Positions 56,860-64,000 of a DNA stretch of 64,000 bases are shown in pieces. Position 1 is the first letter of the stretch. Every line of letters starts with the position of its first letter. Origin of the DNA: Kalaharituber pfeilii (Eukaryota; Ascomycota; Pezizomycetes; Pezizales; Pezizaceae). The notes below the pieces were generated by a model. That model did no database searches. It was not told the origin of the DNA and worked only from the letters and a program-made list of their open reading frames with translations. The position numbers and the translations under genes were made by a program. Location of the stretch: positions 2,480,001 through 2,544,000 of the forward strand of contig WHUZ01000002.1 of assembly GCA_015179045.1 (NCBI GenBank), given 5' to 3'.

Positions 56860-57990
56860 ATGCCCGAGTACTCGTACCTCGACCTCGTCAATCACTGCGA
56901 CGGGTAAGCTCGAGCCTTCCTTCCTTGCGTCCTTCCTCGAGCAATTGCAGCTGACCCGTAGCCCCCCCCCCCCCCCCCCCAATGCGCATAGCTTCCCGTC
57001 CGCCTCCGCACACCCCGCGCTCCACCTGGAAAAGATCTCCGACCTTACCATCTTCACTCACGAAACCTACCTCCTTGGCTACATACTTCCCCAGACCGCC
57101 GAGATCCTGCGCGACCCAGCCCTTTCCGGCACCTGGTGGATTACCACCCCCAAGACCATCTCTCTCGCCGGCTCCACTCGCGAAGAGCGCTCGCAGAACA
57201 TCCACAAGACCCTGACCATCTGGCGCGAGAAGGGCCTGTTTAAGGTCCTTAGAGGATGGAGGGGCGAGCTATACCCAGTTTACGCCCCGCGTGGTAATGT
57301 CCTCTTTGAAATCGAGCGCTCGGCATGCGCGCTATTCGGCCTGGTAACGTACGGCGCGCACATGACTGCGTACGTCCGCGGAGGCAAGTACCCCGGAGGC
57401 ATGGCGCTGTGGACCCCCACACGCAGCCGCACAAAGTCGACGTACCCGGGCTGCCTCGACAATACGGTCGCAGGGGGTATCACCTCAGGGTACACTGCAT
57501 TTGAGACCGTGGTTAAGGAATCCGCGGAGGAAGCGTCGCTTCCCGAGGACCTGGTTAGGGAGCGCGCAAAGTGCGTCGGGGCTGTTAGCTACTTTTTGCT
57601 GAGTAATGAGGGGATGCGAGGGGAGATTGGGCTCATGCAGCCGGAGGTGCAGATATGCTACGACCTGGATTTGACAGGGAGGAAGGACGTGGTGCCAAAG
57701 CCGTGCGACGACGAGGTGGAGGAGTTTGAGTTGATGGATTTGGAAAAAATTAAGAATGCCTTGAGCGCAGGAAGGTTCAAGACCAATTGTGCGGTGGTGA
57801 TACTGGTGAGTAGGTTTTTACCTTCTTGAATCGATTTTTGAACATAAAAAAGAATTACGGTTAACCATGTGACTGGTAATGTGTATAGGACTTCTTCATC
57901 CGCCATAATATCATTACCCCGGAGAACGAACCTGATTATTTAGAGATCGTGGCGAGGATACATCGGAGACTGGAGTTTCCGACAATGTGA
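56860..57990 (+). CDS. Nudix hydrolase with DUF4743 (thiamine pyrophosphokinase-associated type)
   Basis: 319-residue protein like yeast YJR142W and the Nudix half of Schizosaccharomyces Tnr3, enzymes that hydrolyse damaged thiamine diphosphate. Exons: 56860-56903, 56992-57805 and 57889-57990. Exon 1 MPEYSYLDLVNHCD joins to GFPSASAHPALHLEKISDL, the normal DUF4743 start; the intron carries about 20 consecutive C before its acceptor. Landmarks are a TWWITTPKTISLAG domain core, GLVTYGAHMTAYVR, WTPTRSRTKSTYPGCLDNTVAGG and the Nudix box GGITSGYTAFETVVKESAEEASL. The end reads FFIRHNIITPENEPDYLEIV. The open frame extending upstream to 56201 through the promoter is not used. Confidence 0.88.
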
Positions 57991-59228
57991 GCAGATTTGC
58001 TTTGGAAAGCGTTGTTGATGCACCACTAGCATTGAAACCAAGCAACACTATCTTTTTGATTCTATTGTCTTTTGACATACGAGTTGATAGTATTACCACT
58101 CAGAGCTTGTATCCTTGCTACTAGTACACTACACCTTCTAGAGTTCCCCTATGCAGCTAGTACCCTTACAATTCCTTTATATATTATAGGGCATCACCTT
58201 TAGGGTCCTCTGAAGCCATGAGTGCTGCGATTGCAGATTTGCAAGATGTTCACGTACAAGCCCACCAGATAGAAGTTCAAGGCTGGTGGAAGTGCAAGGA
58301 GATTTGGCAAAGGTCTGGCGAAGATGTTGAGCATTGGGAAGCTGCTCTAAGAATTGATTTGACGGCTGATCCCGCAAAAAGCATGGGAGACCTTTTAATG
58401 AAGTGTTGACCAGAATTCTAGCTGAGATTTGCTACAAAGAACTCAACGCAAGGTTTATAATGGAGTGATGGTGAGATGACCTGCCTGAACAGGTCTAAGT
58501 GGAATACCAACAGCTGCAGAGATGCTGAAAATAAAATATGACGTACTGCAAGCTAAAGTTTTCGACGCTGGTGCTGCAGTGCCTATCAAAACTGTCACGT
58601 GCTAATGATGGGTGTGGCAAGTCAAGCAACCTAATCTGCTGGGTTTCTGATCTGCAAGCTCTCCAGTCCACTTGGTTATTTATTTTTTTGCGCACAGCGT
58701 TTTGCTTCACTCAGGCCCTCGAGGACGGTGCATCCAAGGTCAGTCCCTTGTGATAGCAGGCGAAATGGTAATTTCAGGCTCTCTTACGCTGTTTGATATG
58801 AGTTGGAGACAAGTCTCGGCATGAGTATGATACTCCGTTTCGTGTGGAATCATGCCTAACCTGGCAGGATTAGCGCATTTCACTAACCTCAAATTGGCGG
58901 AGCCCATCGTCGGCGCGCTTGTTCAACTTTGAAAGGGCCTTGGACGTGCAAACGAGAACTGACACAGTACAATATTGCACCAATGGCATGCGGCGCACTC
59001 TCTTCACCGTCCGTACGGTCACTAGTCTCTTACTGTAGCAAGTTACCAGTATTGCAACACTTGCTAGTCTTATCGATAGAACATCCCTGCACCCCAGCCC
59101 AGCGCGGCAGTAAAAAGTCCCGCAATACCCGCATTGTCAACTAAGTGCACACCCTTCCAAACAGCCTCTCAATTCACGACATTGTCAGTCGATTCACAAT
59201 TTACGTTTCTACGACACACACATTTCAC
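57991..59228. other. gene-free stretch
   Basis: About 1.2 kb between the Nudix gene and SER2. Short ORFs only (for example 58218-58409 plus, 63 codons, a small helical-looking product with no family match). The last part is the SER2 promoter. Confidence 0.4.
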
Positions 59229-60694
59229 ATGGAGCAAGCTAGCAATCCAATTTCCGCCTCAATTAGGCCAAAGCCATCTAGGAACCTGTCCTTGAAAGAC
59301 GCACACTCTAGTTTCTTCGTTACCCCAGCAAAACACGATGTCTATCTCAAATGCAGCGAGAGCAATGGTATTCAAGTCGCTCCCAGCAGGCCTTCAACAT
59401 CAGTCCAGGATGATGGGACAGCACCTACTGATTCGGACAAACTGAGTGATGTTGTCAGCAACCGGTTCACAACATACACTGGTGTTAAATCTAGTGCAGA
59501 TGTCACTGTGACGGACAGTGGCATTGTACACACAATAAACCACAAGAATTGCCAGCCATCGATGGAAGGATATAAACAGATTATTGCAACTCTCTTTTAC
59601 AATAAGAAAGGAGTCCCTGGTAATGATAACAGCACTATGTGTGAAGATGAGAAGTATGGCCATTTCATCTCGCAAGCAGCGCTATTCGATTTTATCTCTA
59701 CCTGGGATAAACTACTGGTCCCATGGCGTAGATGGGACTCTTCCCATCGATGTCTGGAAAATGCTGAAGAAGCGAGAGTTGTTGAATTGGTTGTTCTCAT
59801 GCCCGAATTGCTGGACTTGGACGAGCTCCGGCGGCACGAGGAGCTCGTGCAATTTGAGCGCACATGGAATATTGAGGTTGTGCTGCAACCACACAATGTC
59901 TTCAGGCGGCACAAGCGGCTTGCAGTCTTTGATATGGACTCAACGCTCATCCAGCAGGAGGTCATAGATGAGATTGCCAGATTTGTGGGTGTTGAGAAAG
60001 AGGTTTCTGTATGTAACCAAGCAAACCCCTCATGACTTTCAACACTGATGGTGTCAGGAAATTACTGCACGTGCCATGAATGGAGAAATCGACTTCACAG
60101 AATCTCTATGTCTTCGTGTTTCGTTACTTAAAGGAGTCCCATCTACCGTATTCGACTCGCTCAAGTCCGTTATTACATTCACACCAGGCGCACGAGAGTT
60201 ATGCAAAGCTCTGAAGGCTCTAGGATACAAACTTGCTGTTTTGAGCGGTGGATTCATACCGCTTGCAAACTATGTAAAAGAGGAGTTGGGCTTGGATTAT
60301 GCATATGCCAACCAGGTTGGTTGTTTTCCACGGTGGAGTTGTGTTCATACCTTGATCTACTAACATAGATGATTATGCACAGTTGGTAGTGAGTGAGGAT
60401 GGAACACAATTGACAGGTGAACTCACTGGCCCAATCGTCCATGCGCAGCGCAAAGCAGAACTTCTCGAACAAATTGCCCGCCAAGAGGGCATTCCCCTCA
60501 AGCAAACTGTGGCCATCGGAGATGGTGCAAATGATCTTGTTATGATGAAGAAAGCTGGATTGGGAATTGCCTTCAATGCAAAACCAAAAGTACAGGCGGA
60601 GGCGCCTTGTAGGCTCAATGGCCCAACCCTAAGGGATGTTTTGTACATTTTGGGATTTACAAAGGGAGAGCAGGATGATTTATTGGCTCTCTAA
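59229..60694 (+). CDS. SER2: phosphoserine phosphatase
   Basis: 449-residue cytosolic HAD phosphatase making L-serine from phosphoserine, the last step of the phosphorylated serine pathway. Exons: 59229-60008, 60058-60315 and 60383-60694, all in phase. Residues 1-220 are the fungal N-terminal extension, and the catalytic domain begins at HKRLAVFDMDSTLIQQEVID with nucleophile Asp235 and acid/base Asp237. Family motifs follow: ITARAMNGEIDFTESL, RVSLLKGVP, LAVLSGGFIPLANYVKEELG (motif II) and TVAIGDGANDLVMMKKAG with Asp393/Asp397 (motif IV). The end GPTLRDVLYILG is also conserved. The N-terminal half is much less conserved than in Aspergillus-type orthologues. Start: the first in-frame ATG; upstream codons lack one. 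Confidence 0.93.
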
Positions 60695-61379
60695 ATATTC
60701 TGAAAATTACATTTGTAGTGTTGTTACATGTATACCCTCATGATACACAGAGGTTTCTCGTCAGTAAGGTAATCCCCTTAGATAGGACGAGCAAGGAAAA
60801 TAAGAACTAGCCTTTTTTTTTTGGGTGGGGGGAACCTGGCCATCTCTCACAGGACTGATCGTCGACGTAAAGTATTGTACTAACCCTGCCATGCCAAAGT
60901 TGAAAACAAAAAAAGCGCATCAAATCCCTGTAGCCACTCATCTGCTGCCGGAAGCTGCTAGATCTGCATGCTGACCTCTTGAGCAGGGAGTAGATGATAT
61001 CATTATGCCTTCTTGCGTCAAAAGCATATTTTTTTTTTTTTTTTAATACGTTTGGGTATTTCCTCGAAATATGATATGCGTACTTGGGACAATGTGATGT
61101 CAACATTGATGCCCGTTAGGTAGTTACAGATTGGCAAGTTGCTTGTTTGAAGTGCGACGTCGATCGGGCGGTCGGACTATGCTGCGCCGGATATGCAAAT
61201 CGAGAGGAACAAGGTAGTAGATTGAATTGGTGCAATTGCAATATGCACGTGTTGGCATATCTTCTATATCGCCATATGAGAGGTGCTATTCCCTCCGGTC
61301 ACAAGGTATCTTGTGCAGTCTTGTATTTTATGAATTCTGGCAACAATGGGCCGTTGCGCCTATGTGAAAATATTCAAGT
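60695..61379. other. intergenic region between convergent genes
   Basis: Convergent 3' flanks of SER2 and the JmjC gene. Contains a T/G homopolymer at 60812-60833 and a T run at 61029-61044. No gene supported. Confidence 0.4.
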
Positions 61380-62378
61380 CTAGAACCACCAGTTAACCTG
61401 CTTCGTATATCAGCTCTGACTGCAGAATTGAATTTGGCGGAAGAAGATATGGTATATGCATACGCTCGCACACACTCCCTCAAACCCACTCTCCTCGTCC
61501 ACCTCCGGCACTGCCCTGACTGCGTACCACCACCCTCTCGGGATAAACACCCCGGACCCGGACCCCACCGTCGCTTTGTACCCCTGTATATCAGGCGCCT
61601 TCGCATAATCATGCCCCCCATTGTTTCCAGCATCCCACACATACCCGTCCACTCTTGCCCTCTCCTCTCCAATCATCATCTCTTGCCCCCGGATCTTCCT
61701 CTTCGCGACATGTGGCCCAAGCAGCTCAGATAAGATCCTCTCGCCAGCCTCGGGCGGAAACATACGAATCATCTTTTGTCCGGCTAGCTGCACAAAGATA
61801 TTCGGTAATGGGTCTCGATGCAATGGAGATGTCGCCGTGACCGAAGTTCCCAGCCATAACGTCGGCGTTACGCTGGGGTGCGTCGGCACTGGAGGTGGGG
61901 GAGGGGTGAAGTATTCTGCGAGCGGCGACGACGGGAGAGCATGCTGGGCTAGATACAGCGACGGAAGGGACTTTGGACGTGGCTGAGAAAGGTAAGTGAG
62001 GAAGAGCGGGAGAGGCATGTTGGTCTGGTCGAATTTCTCGTGGCCGGCCGGCATGCGGAATGTTGCTTCAATGGGGACGAGGATGTCTGGGCAGCCATTG
62101 AGGAACTTTTGGGAGAGGGTCCATTGCGGGAACGATGGGGAGGGCGGGACGAACCACTTGGTGATGGCGGGGATGTGGGGAGTGAAGTGGGAGCGGGGGA
62201 AGAGCGCAGGGAGAAGGCGGTCGGGTGTAAATGCCGAAGGATCGGCGGGAATCGAAGGCAGCTGGAGGTAGACGGGAGGGCGCAATTGAGGCGTGGAGGA
62301 CAAATGGCGGCGACGCAGCGGAGGTGCAATGCGCCGGGGGCGTATGCAAGGGGCGGCGACAAGGAGGTCCCGATGCAT
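61380..62378 (-). CDS. JmjC/cupin-8 domain protein, probably mitochondrial
   Basis: 310 residues in two exons, 61464-62378 and 61380-61397 (last 18 nt encode VNWWF and stop; CASVNWWF is a typical end of this cupin family). The N-terminus MHRDLLVAAP followed by an Arg-rich PLRRRHLSST looks like a mitochondrial targeting sequence, so this ATG is preferred to one 69 bases upstream. The cupin core is readable: LWLGTSVTATSPLHRDPLPN with metal ligands His187 and Asp189, NIFVQLAGQKMIRMFPPE, and VFIPRGWWYAVRAV. The distal ligand expected as His in the GWWH context is Tyr285 here. Substrate and activity (2-oxoglutarate/iron hydroxylase or inactive) are unknown. Confidence 0.78.
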
Positions 62379-62575
62379 GGCGGGGATGGTGGTGAGCACA
62401 GCTGGGGGAGACGGATGATGACGATGACGATGACGACGACCAGTCACGCTTTGTGCATGACTCGCTTATCGTTATCAGATGCGCCCTGCCGCCCCTTACG
62501 CATGCAGCCGCGGGCCATGCACGAACAGTGACGTCGCCGGGCCAGACCAGGGCGCGCAAGCAGCATGCAAGCACA
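62379..62575. promoter_or_regulatory. JmjC gene upstream region
   Basis: 197 bp between the JmjC ATG and the pogo-like element, with a (GAT/GAC) trinucleotide run at 62416-62440. The element therefore lies close to this promoter. Confidence 0.4.
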
Positions 62576-63001
62576 TACAGTTTTCCCTTGCTATACCGGA
62601 CCTCGTTGTACCGGAAACCTTGCTATACCGGATACTCTCAGGTTGCTACGTCCTGCTCCCATACAAAACCCTCTTGCTATACCGGACGCACTAAGAATAC
62701 CGGACCGGACAGGAATTGCCAGGCACTTACCCCCCTGTCTCCATACAAATAATATTTGCTATACCGGATACACTAACACTGAAACGTCCAATCTTGGCTA
62801 TCCCACATTGCATTCACCTTCAGATGCTTACTAAACTTAACATTACATAATAAAATTAGGCTGTCGTTGCTCCCAATTACATTATTTTTGCTGCCCATCC
62901 CTATTCTGTCCTGCCAAGCATTTTATTCTATAGCGGAACCTTGCTATACCGGACGAAAAAGGCCAGATTTTACAGATCCGGTATAGCAAGGGAAAACTGT
63001 A
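62576..63001. mobile_element. pogo-like MITE with CAGT terminal inverted repeats
   Basis: A 426-bp element flanked by TA. Left end TACAGTTTTCCCTTGCTATA and right end its complement (TATAGCAAGGGAAAACTGTA), extending through CCGGA. The word TTGCTATACCGGA recurs inside (for example 62588, 62621, 62671, 62757 and 62941), and several diverged copies are present. CAGT ends, TA target and repeated TATACCGGA words are typical of pogo/Tigger-type non-autonomous elements. No transposase is encoded. Confidence 0.85.
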
Positions 63002-63453
63002 TCATTATCCCCCATCCCAGGTTTGCTTTCTTTTCTATCAAGGATGCTCGGCGATTTCTTGTGCACCGATGCTGATAGCACTAGCCAAGAACCTCGAGTT
63101 ACAACTACAAGTGGAGCGGTCTCCTGCCATGGCTTACGGGCGGTGAGATCATCGAGTGGCATATCGTAGTGCCCTCCCCATCGCGCGCGGACGAATCCGG
63201 GACTTGACAGCAGCTGGGCTGGTCTGTGAAGCGGCAAAGCCCAATTCATAGGTGGAGGAGTGGGCGGAGGGATATATGTGCTAATACTTACATCAGATCC
63301 ACAGTGAACTGGCTGGATTGAACTGCGATTCTCCTTTTTTTACTTTTTTCAATATTGTTATACCCTTTTTATTTTACCGCTGCTTAATCTTGAATTGTCG
63401 GCTCGCACTGGTGATTTATATCTAACAGCAGGCGGCAAACCACTCCTTTCACA
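63002..63453. other. gene-free stretch
   Basis: Upstream region of the PhoD-like gene; T-rich near 63330-63360. No gene supported. Confidence 0.4.
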
Positions 63454-64000
63454 ATGCCCATTTTCTCCCGCCGCCGGCGTCCAGACCCCCCGCCTCCCAT
63501 CGAGCCCGTGCCAACCGAGCAAACTCGGCCGCAGTTCCAAACGCGCAGGCGCCATGATCCACTTCCGCTCGACCCAGAGAGTCCTGTGCCGCATCCTATT
63601 GCTGCTGGAGGGTTGCCGTTGCTACGCTGTGGACCGCTGCTGAGGTTCTGTGGAATCGAGTACGGGGATGAGGGGGTGAGGCGGGAGGGAGGGCATGAGG
63701 GGGAGAATGAGAATGGAGCAAAGAAGCAGAGGCCGTCAGTATGGAGGGGGACGGTACTGGTTGTCGTATCAGGGAACATGGAGGATCAGGTGCCAGCGCC
63801 GGAGGTAATGTATACGGGGGAGAAGGTAGAAGATGACATTGATGCGTATGAAGAAGGGAAACGGGAGAGAAGGGACGATGAGGGCATTGGGCTGGCTATT
63901 GGGGACGAAGGGGATCAGCAGGACACTCCATCGCAGCTCGAGGGAGGGGCGGTCAATGTTGGTCTCCAAATCCAGAGGAAAGATGTGCACGACTCCCCGA
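63454..64000 (+). CDS. PhoD-like phosphatase family protein, N-terminal part (runs off window)
   Basis: The reading frame opens at an ATG (MPIFSRRRRPDPPPPIEPVP) and stays open for 182 codons to the window edge, so only the N-terminus is seen. After a Pro/Arg-rich stretch comes GLPLLRCGPLLRFCGIEY, followed by SVWRGTVLVVVSGN. In large fungal PhoD-like phosphatase proteins an LLRCGPLLRY...WRGS block of this kind begins the domain, which is my basis for the call. The acidic stretch after it (DDIDAYEEGKRERRDDEG) is likely a disordered insert. The catalytic metal-binding residues would lie beyond the window. Confidence 0.6.
   Translation, partial: MPIFSRRRRPDPPPPIEPVPTEQTRPQFQTRRRHDPLPLDPESPVPHPIAAGGLPLLRCGPLLRFCGIEYGDEGVRREGGHEGENENGAKKQRPSVWRGTVLVVVSGNMEDQVPAPEVMYTGEKVEDDIDAYEEGKRERRDDEGIGLAIGDEGDQQDTPSQLEGGAVNVGLQIQRKDVHDSP

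Noticed and set aside
56201..57829. One 542-codon ORF as the Nudix protein start
   Set aside because: It reads backwards through the MoCo gene and the shared promoter. DUF4743 similarity begins only at MPEYSYLDLVNHCD, joined by an intron.
62068..62574. 168-codon minus-strand ORF overlapping the JmjC gene start
   Set aside because: Different frame from the cupin gene, Ser/Pro/His-rich, and it runs into the MITE boundary.

Overview
The window is a piece of a filamentous ascomycete (Pezizomycotina) nuclear chromosome. The evidence is short spliceosomal introns of about 43-90 nt with GT...AG ends, eukaryotic single-copy genes that each read best against fungal families (ISD11, APC5, ORC2, HUB1, TMA22, KXD1, a fused MoCo enzyme, SER2), and no operons. 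Gene density is low (about 23 loci in 64 kb), with long AT-rich, homopolymer-rich intergenic stretches and small inverted-repeat elements. This suits a gene-sparse lineage such as the Pezizomycetes, but that assignment is inference.

Left third (1-23 kb): an aldo-keto reductase, a small unknown three-exon gene, a frameshifted BTB-type remnant, ISD11 (mitochondrial Fe-S assembly) convergent with APC5 (anaphase-promoting complex), a repeat block of two MITE-like elements, a membrane-anchored cytochrome-b5-like (MAPR) protein, ribosomal protein eS25 whose ATG is alone in exon 1, a third MITE, and a MIF-fold protein with long extensions. Middle (23-47 kb): a 348-bp tandem duplication, a possible decayed LTR, a four-exon gene with a broken frame, an SFK1/FRAG1-type six-TM protein, a DUF202 membrane protein divergent from a truncated GPI8-like gene, an FMP52-like oxidoreductase, an RGG-rich protein, KXD1, then more than 6 kb with no gene I can support. 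Right part (47-64 kb): the densest stretch, with TMA22/DENR, ORC2, HUB1, the molybdenum-cofactor fusion (gephyrin/CnxE type) divergent from a thiamine-linked Nudix protein, phosphoserine phosphatase, a JmjC/cupin-8 protein, a pogo-like MITE, and the start of a PhoD-like phosphatase running off the end.

The genes are mostly unrelated housekeeping functions: cell cycle (APC5, ORC2), translation (eS25, TMA22), splicing (HUB1), cofactors (ISD11, MoCo, thiamine), serine synthesis, and membrane/lysosome biology. I see no biosynthetic cluster, CRISPR array, rRNA or convincing tRNA. The best second-look items are the truncated GPI8 copy, the MIF-fold protein lacking the catalytic proline, the JmjC protein with Tyr at the expected distal-His position, the frame break in the MoCo fusion linker, the duplicated ORC2 3' end, and two MITEs that share long terminal inverted repeats.
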